Under the pieces are notes generated by a model. It worked only from the letters and a program-made list of their open reading frames with translations, did no database searches and had not been told where the DNA came from. A stretch of DNA of 64,000 nt from Plutella xylostella (lineage: Eukaryota > Arthropoda > Insecta > Lepidoptera > Plutellidae): the NCBI RefSeq assembly GCF_932276165.1, contig NC_064002.1, positions 6,882,001 to 6,946,000 on the forward strand, in the 5' to 3' direction. Positions 1 to 11,386 of the stretch are shown one piece after another. Position 1 is the stretch's first letter; every line of letters begins with the position of its first letter. Made by a program: the position numbers and the translations under genes.

Positions 1-180
1 GGGGCACCTGGAAGTCGTCCAGATGCCAGCATCTCATCTAGTTTATTTTGTGTAAATTCCCATAAACAAAGGCTGACAGAAGTTTCATCAACATTGAAAG
101 AGGATAGCAGGGGTAGCCGGGCCACTTTATAACTGATTTTGGTGGAAAAACGACATTTTGTATGGAGACACCTGGAAGTT
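1..180 (-). repeat. Inverted first monomer of the satellite
   Basis: The first 180 bases are the reverse complement of the monomers that follow. The switch is at about 180, where CACCTGGAAGT runs directly into TATAAAGTGGCCCGG. The array therefore continues to the left of the window in the opposite orientation, or one monomer has been flipped. Confidence 0.88.
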
Positions 181-2129
181 ATAAAGTGGCCCGGCTACCC
201 CTGCTATCCTCTTTCAATGTTGATGAAACTTCTGTCAGCCTTTGTTTATGGGAATATACACAAAATAAACTAGGTGAGATGCTGGCATCTGGACAACTTC
301 CATGTGCCCCCATACAAAGTCACCATTTAGGCTGCTAACTTTTTATTTCATTCTTTCGTCCCGTTACCCCTGTTATCCTCTTTCAATGTTGATGAAACTT
401 CTGTCAGCCTTTTCTTATGAAACAACACACAAAATAAATTAGGTGAGATGCTGGCATCTGGACAACTTCCAGGTGTCTCTTTACAAAATGACGATTTTTC
501 ACCAAAATCAGTTATAAAGTTGCCCGGCTACCCCTGCTATCCTCTTTCAATGTTAATAAAACTTCTGTCAGTCTTTGTTTATGGGAATATACACAAAATA
601 AACTAGGTGAGATGCTGGCATCTGGACGACGTCCAGGTGCCCCCATACAAAGTCACCATTTAGGCTGCTAACTTTTTATTTCATTCTTTCGTCCCGTTAC
701 CCCTGTTATCCTCTTTCAATGTTGATGAAACTTCTGTCAGCCTTTTCTTATGCAACAACACACAAAATAAACTAGGTGAGATGCTGGCATCTGGACAACT
801 TCCAGGTGTATCCATACAAAATGTCGTTTTTACACCAAAATCAGTTATAAAGTGGCCCGGCTACCCCTGTTATCCTCTTTCAATGTTGATGAAACTTCTG
901 TCAGCTTTTTCTTATGCAATATCACACAAAATAAACTAGGTGAGATGCTGGCACCTGGACAACTTCCAGGTGTCTCCATACAAAATGACGTATTTCCACC
1001 AAAATCAGTTATAAAGTGGCCCGGCTACCCCTGCTATCCTCTATCAATGTTAATAAAACTTTTGTCAGACTTTGTTTATGGAAATATACACAAAATAAAC
1101 TAGGTGAGATGCTGGCATCTGGACGACTTCCAGGTGCCCCCATACAAATTCCCCATTGAGGCTGCTAACTTTGCTTGCAGCTACTACTTGTAAGTAAATA
1201 CACAAAATAAACTAGGTGAGATGCTGTTATCTGGACAACTTCCAGGTGTCTCCATACAAAATGACGATTTTTCATCAAAATCAGTTATAAAGTGGCCCGG
1301 CTACCCCTGCTATCCTCTTTCAATGTTAATAAAACTTCTGTCAGTCTTTGTTTATGGGAATATAAACAAAATAAACTAGGTGAGATGCTGGCATCTGGAC
1401 GACTTCCAGGTGCCCCCATACAAAGTCACCATTTAGGCTGCTAACTTTTTATTTCATTCTTTCGTCCCGTTACCCCTGTTATCCTCTTTCAATGTTGATG
1501 AAACTTCTGTCAGCCTTTTCTTATGCAACAACACACAAAATAAACTTGGTGAGATGCTGGCATCTGGACAACTTCCAGGTGTCTCCATACAAAATATCGT
1601 TTTTCCACCAAAATCAGTTATAAAGTGGCCCGGCTACCCCTGCTATCCTCTTTCAATGTTGATGAAACTTCTGTCAGCCTTTGTTTATGGGAATATACAC
1701 AAAATAAACTAGGTGAGATGCTGGCATCTGGACGACTTCCAGGTGCCCTTATACAAATTCCCCATTTAGGCTGCTAACTTTTTATTTCATTCTTTCATCC
1801 CGTTACCCCTGTTATCCTCTTTCAATATTAATGAAACTTCATTCAGCTACTACTTGTAAGTCAATACACAAAATAAACTAGGTGAGATGCTGGCATCTGG
1901 ACAACTTCCAGGTGTCTCCATACACAATGTCGTTTTTTCACCAAAATTAGTTATAAAGTGGCCCGGCTACCCCTGCTATCCTCTTTCAATGTTGATGAAA
2001 CTTCTGTCAGCCTTTGTTCATGGGAATATACACAAAATAAACTTGTTGAGATGCTGGCATCTGGACGACTTCCAGGTGCCCCCATACAAATTCCCGATTT
2101 AGGCTGCTAACTTTTTATTTCATTCTTTC

Positions 2130-2927
2130 ATCCCGTTACCCCTGTTATCCTCTTTCAATGTTGATGAAACTTCTGTCAGCCTTTTCTTATGAAACAACAC
2201 ACAAAATAAACTAGGTGAGATGCTGGCATCTGGACAACTTCCAGGTGTCTCTTTACAAAATGACGATTTTTCACCAAAATCAGTTATAAAGTGGCCCGGC
2301 TACCCCTGCTATCCTCTTTCAATGTTAATAAAACTTCTGTCAGTCTTTGTTTATGGGAATATACACAAAATAAACTAGGTGAGATGCTGGCATCTGGACG
2401 ACGTCCAGGTGCCCCCATACAAAGTCACCATTGAGGCTGCTAACTTTTTATTTCATTCTTTCGTCCCGTTACCCCTGTTATCCTCTTTCAATGTTGATGA
2501 AACTTCTGTCAGCCTTTTCTTATGCAACAACACACAAAAAAAACTAGGTGAGATGCTGGCATCTGGACAACTTCCAGGTGTCTCCATACAAAATGTCGTT
2601 TTTACACCAAAATCAGTTATAAAGTGGCCCGGCTACCCCTGTTATCCTCTTTCAATGTTGATGAAACTTCTGTCAGCTTTTTCTTATGCAATATCACACA
2701 AAATAAACTAGGTGAGATGCTGGCACCTGGACAACTTCCAGGTGTCTCCATACAAAATGACGTATTTCCACCAAAATCAGTTATAAAGTGGCCCGGCTAC
2801 CCCTGCTATCCTCTATCAATGTTAATAAAACTTTTGTCAGACTTTGTTTATGGAAATATACACAAAATAAACTAGGTGAGATGCTGGCATCTGGACGACT
2901 TCCAGGTGCCCCCATACAAATTCCCCA
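2130..2927. repeat. Higher-order duplicate of satellite segment 358-1155
   Basis: This block repeats 358-1155 at an offset of 1,772 bp and shares private variants such as GACGACGTCCAGG (629 and 2401) and the unusual CTCTTTACAAAATGACG. The encoded 83-residue frames at 852 and 2624 are identical. This shows a recent duplication of a multi-monomer block, as in higher-order repeats of centromeric or subtelomeric satellites. Confidence 0.8.
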
Positions 2928-4604
2928 TTGAGGCTGCTAACTTTTTATTTCATTCTTTCATCCCGTTACCCCTGTTATCCTCTTTCAATATTAATGAAAC
3001 TTCATTCAGCTACTACTCGTAAGTCAATACACAAAATAAACTAGGTGAGATGCTGGCATCTGGACAACTTCCAGGTGTCTCCATACAAAATGTCGTTTTT
3101 TCACCAAAATCAGTTATAAAGTGGCCCGGCTACCCCTGTTATCCTCTTTCAATGTTGATGAAACTTCTGTCAGCCTTTTCTTATGAAACAACACACAAAA
3201 TAAACTAGGTGAGATGCTGGCATCTGGACAATTTTCAGGTGTCTCCATACAAAATGACGATTTTTCACCAAAATCAGTTATAAAGTGGCCCGGCTACCCC
3301 TGCTATCCTCTTTCAATGTTGATGAAACTTCTGTCAGCCTTTTTTTATGGGAATATACACAAAATAATATTGGTGAGATGCTGGTATCTGGACGACTTCC
3401 AGGTGCCCCCATACAAATTCACCATTTAGGCTGCTAACTTTTTATTTCATTCTTTCGTCCCGTTACCCCTGTTATCCTCTTTCAATGTTGATGAAACTTC
3501 TGTCAGCCTTTTTTTATGAGTCAACACATAATATAAACTAGGTGAGATGCTGGCATCTGGACAACTTCCTGGTGTCTCCATACAAAATGTCGTTTTTCCA
3601 CCAAAATCAGTTATAAAGTGGCCCGGCTACCCCTGCTCTCCTCTTTCAATGTTGATGAAACTTCTGTCAGCCTTTTCTTATGCAACAACACACAAAATAA
3701 ACTAGGTGAGATGCTGGCATCTGGACAACTTCCAGGTGTCTCCATACTAAATGACGTATTTCCACCAAAATCAGTTATAAAGTGGCCCGGCTACCCCTGC
3801 TATCCTCTATCAATGTTAATAAAACTTTTGTCAGCCTTTGTTTTTGGGAATATACACAAAATAAACTAGGTGAGATGCTGGCATCTGGACGACTTCCAGG
3901 TGCCCCCATACAAATTCCCCATTTAGGCTGCTAACTTTTTATTTCATTCTTTCATCCCGTTACCCCTGTTATCCTCTTTCAATATTAATGTAACTTCATT
4001 CAGCTACTACTTGTTAGTCAATACACAAAATAAACTAGGTGAGATGCTGGCATCTGGACAACTTCCAGGTGTCTCCATACAAAATGACGATTTTTCACCA
4101 AAATCAGTTATAAAGTGGCCCGGCTACCCCTGCTATCCTCTTTCAATGTTGATGAAACTTCTGTCAGCCTTTGTTTATGGGAATATACACAAAATAAACT
4201 AGGTGAGATGCTGGCATCTGGACAACTTCCAGGTGCCCCCATACAAAGTCACCATTTAGGCTGCTAACTTTTTATTTCATTCTTTCATCCCGTTACCCCT
4301 TTTATCCTCTTTCAATATTAATGAAACTTCATTCAGCTACTACTTATAAGTCAATACACAAAATAAACTAGGTGAGATGATGGCATCTGGACAACTTCCA
4401 GGTGTCTCCATACAAAATGACGATTTTTCACCAAAATCAGTTATAAAGTGGCCCGGCTACCCCTGTTATCCTCTTTCAATGTTGATGAAACTTCTGTCAG
4501 CCTTTGTTTATGGAAATATACACAAAATAAACTAGGTGAGATGCTGGCATCTGGACAACTTCCAGGTGCCTCCATACAAATGGACCATTTAGGCTGCTGA
4601 CTTT

Positions 4605-5283
4605 AATTTAAATAAGTTAGAATTATGCTAATTTTGACAATATTGGTTTGTATTAAATTTTTATTAGCATATAGTACTACTACTATACACAACGTAAGCC
4701 TTTGCATACATTTTAATTGAATAAGAACAGGATGAGTGAAGTGACCATCTTAATTTGGTCGCATATTCATAGGCTGCTAACTTTAGGCTGCTAACTTCAC
4801 GCAGGTACATTTGACAACGTTAAATCTGAATAAAAAACGTTAACTACATTTATTGATAAATAATCAAAGCTCTCTCTATTAAATCCTCTATAAGCTCCCT
4901 TTATATAAAAATGTTTTAGCAGAATCAAAAAACTAGAGAGTAAACCCAACGCTATATTGTTGAGGTTTTCAGTTCATCTCATAGTTAAAGTTTAGTTGGG
5001 GCTAATAACATTCTTTTCAGTTTGTTTACTTTGCACAACATAGTTAACCTTATTAAAACTATTAAAATGTAAACCAACGCCAATATTTAAAAAAAACGCA
5101 GTTTATGTGTATTTTGTAAATCTATTCATAGCATTTGTCCTTACAATCTAAAACATGTTGAAAATATGATAACCTTTATTTATTACAACTTATCATTATT
5201 TGAGTGGAGATCAATTTACTTAAACTATTATAAGTTTATTTACTACCTGACTTATTTATTAATTTATATTTATATTACCTGAC
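4605..5283. other. Intergenic, AT-rich
   Basis: Non-coding AT-rich DNA between the satellite and the 3' end of the transporter gene. Two copies of GGCTGCTAACTT at 4771-4794 are the last traces of the satellite. The right end should be the 3' untranslated region of the gene that ends at 5284 (minus strand). Confidence 0.6.
5255..5260 (-). terminator. Polyadenylation signal of the SLC46 gene
   Basis: AATAAA on the minus strand (TTTATT on the plus strand), about 24 bases after the stop codon at 5284. A second AATAAA lies at about 5235-5240. Either could direct 3' end formation. Confidence 0.45.
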
Positions 5284-8053
5284 TCACGGTATTACTTTTT
5301 CATCAGCCAAATCTAAGCTATTAATCAAACTATTTTCTTTCGATGAAACCAGATTTCTGTTGGTCATCCGAACTGTTTCCCCTTTTTCCTGTTTCAATGT
5401 TGTTCTGTGCTGTATGAAGAACCACCTAAAATATAAAATCATTATTACGATAAATTCTTAACCCTCAAACAGCTCACCTAATCACCACCCGATATTTTAT
5501 GAAATTTTATTTGTAAAAAATACACCTCAGATAAAATTTATACAGGCTGATTTTTATTAATATGGGCAAAAATACAGAATTTCCGAAGCATTTACGAATG
5601 TTCTCTACAAATCGACCTACCGACCTAGAAGGTTCAGAGAACAGAAAGTAAGGGGAGGGAACTAATACATGCTACTTACGACTTAGCTTAAATATTTTTT
5701 TTTTTATGTATGTATGTTGCTGCCTTGCTTTGACAATATAATTATGAACAGAAAGAGACGGACATCGATTTAATGTCGACATTAGCTTACAGTTCTCTTC
5801 TGCAACTCGAAATTATTATCTAAGAGTGACATGCACCAAAGCGTTAAATCTATATTTAGTGTCCAATCTCGACATAAGAAACGTTACTTCATATAAATTT
5901 ATGGCATAAATCGTGATTTAACACTAAATCTAAATTTTACATGTTGGTGCAATTGGCCCTAAGTTTTTCCACACACTCACATAAATATGCCCATAGCAGG
6001 CACAGACAGTGCCGTGCTGATGTAGTAGAACGCGCCGGCGTCGTGGCTGAGGGTCATCATGTAGAACCACGAGTACACCGGACCCGACACCATCGACGTC
6101 ACTATCTCCATCAGATTGAATAGGGATATCATTTTACCTGGAGAAATAATAAACTCAGTATACGAGATACTTGTCTTGAAGTGAGGAAAACCTAAAGTAA
6201 CGCTGCAAAAAATTCTACAGGATGTTCTATTTTCGGGCTTAGATATAACATGCTGCACATGTAGGTTTCGGCTTAGTATACCCTTTTGGCACCACCCTGT
6301 ATAAATTTTGCGCACACGATATGCAGGTAATGCTTACATTCACTTTTTGAGTAGCTATTCGGCTGGGTTTGGATTTTTGAAAAGTAGATTTATTTTAACT
6401 TACCCAATTCATCGCTTGTGACTAATTTAGATGAGATCGATCGTAAAGCTGTAAAGGAGGACGCATTGAATGTTTCTACGGCAATAGCTAAAACAAAGTA
6501 CAATCATTATATTACTGTAAAGACTCGTGGACATTCTCGAGTTCACATTATTATATAATAATTAAATTTCATAATATACCTAAGTAGAATTCATATCCAT
6601 TTTTGGCAAGGGCCGATAGAATAGCGCCGACAAAATGACTGCAGTTGGATATCAGACCAAGAACCGAGTCGTCCCATTTCAACATGCGACTAAAGAAACT
6701 TATTGATATTAATGCACCTGAAACACAAATTAAGTTAAAAATTACGTGAATTTGTAGAGGTAAGAATTATAAATATACTGTTGCAGAGTAGTTTACTTTC
6801 TATAAATAATATGATTTAGCTTACCAAGTGCATGAACGCACACGTAAAATGTATTGAAGAAGCTATACTTAACAGCGTCCCACTGAAAGCGATATCTTGT
6901 GAACAAATATCGTACTGTAAACTCGCCTGAAATAATATAAATTTCAATGAAATTACCAGCGTATTTTGATATTTTTAAGATGAAAAACATAGCAAACAAC
7001 ATTGATTAACATACCATAAGACGGCCCATAAATAAAGGCAATGGCCGTGAACACTAGGATGGCTTTTGTGCGCCGGCGATTGGGTCCCTTTTTGAATGTC
7101 ACTTGAAAAGTATCCCTTACATGTTTTACATCAAAAAATGTCTTCAGAAAATTCCACATTCCGGTTTTTTCCACCTTAAATAAACACCTTATTTGAGATA
7201 ATTCCGTAATCACATTTGCAAGTAAATTGGATTTTTATGAATAGTATTCATTAAATATTCTTACGTTTTCCTTATTGCCCGGTCTTTGAGGATCCTGTAT
7301 ATAGAAGTATCCGTACACTATACTGAAGAAGTAGAGCAAGCCACTGAGTGTGAACACGCCGTAGTAGCCCAGGTGTTTGAGCAGCACCCCGCTGAGCGCC
7401 GAGCCGATGGGCGTGCCCGCGGTCAGGCACAGGTTGGCGATGCCCACACGGAACGTCCTGGACTCCTCGCTGGAGACGTCACTGATGTAGCTGAACACAC
7501 CCATGTACGTGGTGATCCAGCCACCAGTCACGGCCGGGAAGAAAGCTTCCATAAACATAGTCACCTGCACCGGCATTTCATAGAAGAAATACGTGTTCAA
7601 AATGTTGCTCAAACACATGATAAAATCTCCTACTACCGGTATAAGAACGCACGCTTTCCTCTTTCCTGTCCTGTCACTCCACGCGCCTATGAATAGGATC
7701 AGGAAACTGGGGATCGCCGTGAGGAGCACATTCTTCCACACTTCCATCGATGCTATCAGCTTTTGCACTTGTATCTCTTCCTCGTGATACCTGTCTCCCT
7801 CCTTCGCTATGAGAGCATCACACACTTGATCACCATAACCCAGATTCACGCGGCATGCCTTATCCAGGTTAAGGTTTTGCATCGCGAGCCTAGCTAGGAC
7901 TCCAGGTACTACGTAAGAAGCTAGAATCGGTTCTAAAGTCACATTGTTTTTAATATTTATGAGCTTTTCTTTCCATGTTGTGTTTGGTTTCGCTTCATTT
8001 GATTTATTCTCCGGTTTCAATGGCTGCTCCTCGGGCAGGTCTGATTTGTCCAT
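5284..8053 (-). CDS. SLC46-family MFS transporter (proton-coupled folate transporter-like), 7 exons
   Basis: Coding exons on the minus strand are 8053-7265, 7174-7015, 6926-6825, 6717-6580, 6487-6404, 6137-5981 and 5425-5284. Every intron is GT-AG, the frame stays open across all junctions and the total is 523 codons, normal for the family. Exon 1 carries a hydrophilic N-terminus of about 40 residues and six membrane segments (about 40-62, 105-125, 133-155, 160-190, 201-224, 228-251). The major-facilitator motif GAWSDRTGKRK lies at 123-133, in the loop after TM2. Exons 2-7 encode TM7-TM12, including the SLC46-like stretch GEFTVRYLFTRYRFQWD across exons 2/3. SLC46 members move folates, muropeptides or related small solutes across plasma or lysosomal membranes; the substrate here cannot be inferred. 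The exon 6 donor GTGAGT overlaps an in-frame TGA, so reading through that intron would stop at residue 477. Exon 7 adds a hydrophilic tail. Family assignment is firm, function is not. Confidence 0.9.
6218..6299. mobile_element. MITE relic in SLC46 intron 5
   Basis: Short TA-flanked element with ends CAGGATGTT and ACCACCCTG. It holds CTACATGT/GGTTTCGGCTTAGTATACCC like the hairpin element at 54730-54838, so it belongs to the same family (see 58040, 61309). It lies between exons 5 and 6 of the transporter gene and leaves the splice sites intact. Confidence 0.7.
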
Positions 8054-10099
8054 ATTTTTAAAACAAGCTTGTCCAATCGTTTCCCAATTGCAACTAACAT
8101 AGATTGTAAATGTATTAATGGAATGACTTGTAGAACAACAAATATATATATTTACTTTGCTCCTTCAATTTACTGTGATAATAGTCGTGTTTGCTAAAGT
8201 TCAGTGTCATGATATAATTTATCAATGTTTAAATGATACAATTGCATTATCGCAAAGGTAAATACTCGTGTAGTTAGGAATAAAGGAATACGTCATACTA
8301 AACGCCTCATACGTTGGAAAATTTTAGTATTCGTTAGTAGGTATTGTTCTGCTTTAGATTACTATAATGGCTGGCGCCACCAATAAGGCTGAGTCTACAA
8401 ATTGTTTTATAGTAGGTAAGGATATTTTTGCATTAAACTTGAAAAAATATTATGTAACTAAACGACGGAGACGGATATTAAACTTTTCCTTTCACTTTTG
8501 GATATTATTAAAGGGCTAGTTTGTATTCCTCTTTCGACTTTGATACCTAGGTATGCACTCTACTTATTACAATAAGCTCTAAAACTATAGTAAATAGATA
8601 AAATTCATCATGTAAACTCACCCGTCTTCGTAGGTAAATAAATAGAAATAAGGCCAATTTTTGTTTATTTTGCTAAAATGATAACAATTTATACAATCTG
8701 GGTGCGAATACCAACTAAACTACAGTACATACGTGACTATAGTCATGCAAATGAGTCATGGGTCTACCAATTTACAACAGGAGGAGACAAGACATAATCC
8801 GTGTGGCGTGTCGTACCTCACATCACCATTTTATATGGTCGAAAATAAAAATTCGTAGTCATACAGACTTTCAAATGCATTATCCAAAAAACTCATTTAA
8901 CCTGATGAAAGGATTCTCATTTCCATACACCCACGTTGTCTCTGAGACACACGGGAACGTTCACGACACATGAATTAAATTGAAAACCTATTTTTTCCGG
9001 GAACCCAAAAACTTCCCCCGCGCATGCAGTTTGTTGTGCTCTTATTGTGAACTTTTTGTGAGGTCGAGCAGCATCTGGCGTACGGTGACTAGTTTAAACA
9101 GTTCTGCTGCCGGATTTTGTAAATATAAATAAGTAATTTCTATGTGTGGTCGGTACGCTGCAGGTACTTAAAATAAAATAAGACAACTTTCATATATAAT
9201 TATCTGCCTGCTACATTTTACAAAATTTAATAATTTAGGACATTTTTAACAAATTATTTCCCAAAGGTGGAAGGAGTTCAACGAATTCTTTGAGAGGCTG
9301 GAAATACATTAAGTACTTATTTCAATATAATCAAAACTAAAGTATGAATGATTTTAATATTACACTTGATCATTATTATCATTATCATTATTATCATTAG
9401 ATAGATTTACTCATCTGAAACTGGGTCATTGTTAGAAACAAAGAGTGATCTGCAAACTGTATAATAATATCCGCACTACAATTGAGCACCAGTTATAGTT
9501 CAGCGCTAGTCTATCACTGGACTATCACCTACATAATCTAATTGAAGCTAACCAATTTTCCGGGCAAGTGAACGGTAAGACCGAATGATGGAACGATTTG
9601 ATCAATTGATTGAGAGTGACTGGATCGCTTGAAGACGACGACGGTTAACTGGAAATTACGATCCTCTCCGCGAGAAAAAAGTATCCAGAAGGAAGATATA
9701 TTATTATGTTAACGCTCTCTTTTTTAAGAATTATTGTTCAATTACAAAATAATTAATGTAAACGCAGGCGTCCAAACAAACTGGAAATATAAAATAGTCA
9801 TCCTCGGTACTACTTAAATAACCTATATTATGGGTGAAAAAATGTGAGTTACTAGGGGGGTAAAGTAACTTTTATTTACTCTGCTATTCTACTGGTAGGT
9901 GAACCAAAAACTTTAGGGATAGTGAAAATTCAGGGACGCCTAATAAGGATCAGGTAGATTTACTAGTAAGTAGTAGATTTACTTAACGTAATGAGTAAAT
10001 AATGGCAACCATTTGATTTTATGGATAGATTTGAAAAAAATAAAAGATTAATGTATAATATTAAAAGATTAATGAATGCCATGCTAGTTATATTTTGGA
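8054..10099. other. Intergenic, upstream of SLC46 gene
   Basis: About 2 kb with no supported gene. It should contain the promoter and 5' untranslated region of the transporter gene, whose ATG lies at 8053 on the minus strand, but no clear TATA or initiator was picked out. A short ATT/ATC microsatellite lies at about 9370-9400. The 71-codon open frame at 8758 looks like chance. Confidence 0.6.
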
Positions 10100-10103
10100 C
10101 TTT

Positions 10104-10312
10104 TTTAGGGTTACATGTTGGGTGACTATGGGGTTGTGGTAAATGACGAATGCAGGATTCTTGAGGCCAAACTATTTACTGAACCAAATTACATTTTCTT
10201 AAGTGTGTTCTAAGTGACGGGCGCGAGACGACTAGCGTCTGCGCATTGATCGCTACTGGAAGTTACTAGAAAGCTGACATTGCAAAACGTGACTATAACA
10301 TGTGTCGCTACA
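10104..10312 (-). repeat. LTR (3' LTR of the minus-strand frame)
   Basis: 209 bp, the same base for base as 13547-13755. On the minus strand it begins TGTAGCGACACATG and ends ACCCTAAA, next to the AAAG/CTTT target duplication. Confidence 0.9.
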
Positions 10313-10327
10313 TCACTTCCCCGTTTT
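10313..10327 (-). other. Polypurine tract
   Basis: On the minus strand AAAACGGGGAAGTGA runs straight into the LTR start TGTAGCG. This is where a polypurine tract sits in an LTR element and sets the orientation of the frame as leftward. Confidence 0.75.
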
Positions 10328-10537
10328 TCAAAAATTTTCTCAAAAATTTTCAAGTACAATACGTAATACCTATGTTACAAAAGCCTCTCTTACGGAGCTT
10401 TAAACTTGAAACATACAATATCTAACAAAACAGAAATCACAAAATTACAATACTGATACAAAATTAACAAATCAAACTTATAAATCAACATTGGTGACCC
10501 GACGATTGAAGTGAACCGCGACCGATAAAGTGCAATC

Positions 10538-11386
10538 ATGAACCCTTCTCCGTCACTTCCGGCCGGTGAAAACGCTTTGGCGCAGATCACGGTGTCCAGC
10601 AGGATACCGGACTTCTGGAAGGAGTCCCCACGCCTGTGGTTTGCCCAATTCGAGGCGGTGGTGGCCAATCAGAAGCTGGCCGACGAATCACGCTATAACT
10701 TAGTGATAGCAAAGCTAAGCCGCGAGCACGTCGAGCAGGTCAGTGATATTGTATTAACGCCTCCTGACACAAAGAAATACGAAGCGCTTAAAACTCGACT
10801 TCTCGTTGTTTATGAGGAGTCTGAAGTTCGACAGGTCCAGAAGCTGCTGAAGGAACTGGAGCTAGGCGACCAGAAACCCTCCCAACTACTCAGGAGGATG
10901 CGAGACCTGGCAAAGAAAAAATTCAATGATGAAACATTAAATATGCTGTGGATGGGGCATCTACCATCAGCAGTACAGGCAATTCTGACGGTGAGTGAAG
11001 TGAAAGATCTAGAGAAACTGGCTGGCATGGCAGATAAGGTAGTCGAAACGACCCGATTTGCTGAGATCCAGGAGCTGTCATGTATGCGGAGCAGTGCCGT
11101 ACCCAGTTCATCAGCCACGCAGGCTACCCTCGTTGAGCAGATAGCTCAGCTCACGCGGCGCTTGGACAACATGGAGACGTCGAGGTCAAGAGGCAGGTCA
11201 GTTGGTCGTAACGGATGGAAGAGTCATCGCTCTGCGTCACGAAGTCGCGACCGGTCTGAACGCGTAAGGAGAGGAGACCCTAACTGGATGTGCTTCTACC
11301 ACTTCCGGTACAAAGGAAAGGCCAACAAGTGCATTCAGCCTTGCGCATGGCAGAAGCAGCAGGAGTCAGAAGCAGGAAAAAACTAG
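10538..11386 (+). CDS. gag of CsRn1-like retrotransposon
   Basis: Gag polyprotein of 282 residues. The first 190 residues are the capsid-like region, with WFAQFEAVV near the start and helical, charged segments. Next comes a Ser/Arg-rich basic stretch, then a zinc finger at about 252-269 of the form C-x2-H-x9-C-x3-C (CFYHFRYKGKANKC..PC). This CHCC spacing, rather than the retroviral CCHC, is characteristic of the CsRn1 clade of Ty3/Gypsy elements, which includes the silkworm Kabuki. The start follows the primer-binding site by about 33 bases. The frame ends at TAG 11384-11386, directly after a slippery heptamer that would pass ribosomes into pol. Gag forms the cytoplasmic particle that packages element RNA. 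Confidence 0.88.
   Translation: MNPSPSLPAGENALAQITVSSRIPDFWKESPRLWFAQFEAVVANQKLADESRYNLVIAKLSREHVEQVSDIVLTPPDTKKYEALKTRLLVVYEESEVRQVQKLLKELELGDQKPSQLLRRMRDLAKKKFNDETLNMLWMGHLPSAVQAILTVSEVKDLEKLAGMADKVVETTRFAEIQELSCMRSSAVPSSSATQATLVEQIAQLTRRLDNMETSRSRGRSVGRNGWKSHRSASRSRDRSERVRRGDPNWMCFYHFRYKGKANKCIQPCAWQKQQESEAGKN

Larger units (their letters stand above)
1..4604. repeat. Dimeric satellite array, about 165-bp monomers
   Basis: Head-to-tail tandem repeat. Successive copies of the core TAGGTGAGATGCTGG lie 163-170 bp apart (about 264, 434, 597, 767, 931, 1095), with occasional shortened units (about 112 bp near 1207). Two monomer types alternate, one carrying CGTTACCCCTGTTATCC and the other CCGGCTACCCCTGCTATCC at the same position, so the working unit is a dimer of about 333 bp. 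A third, shorter variant carries CATTCAGCTACTACTTGTAA. The right edge is a last monomer ending near 4604; two stray GGCTGCTAACTT copies lie at 4771-4794. The short open frames inside simply repeat with the array and two are identical, so they are not genes. The family is not recognised. Confidence 0.93.

Noticed and set aside
852..4202. Seven or more similar open frames of 60-110 codons with the sequence NKLGEMLASGQLPGVS
   Set aside because: They follow the satellite period, start and stop at arbitrary points of the unit and include array variants with frame changes. They are by-products of the tandem repeat.
7286..7696. 136-codon plus-strand frame
   Set aside because: It is the antisense shadow of SLC46 exon 1.
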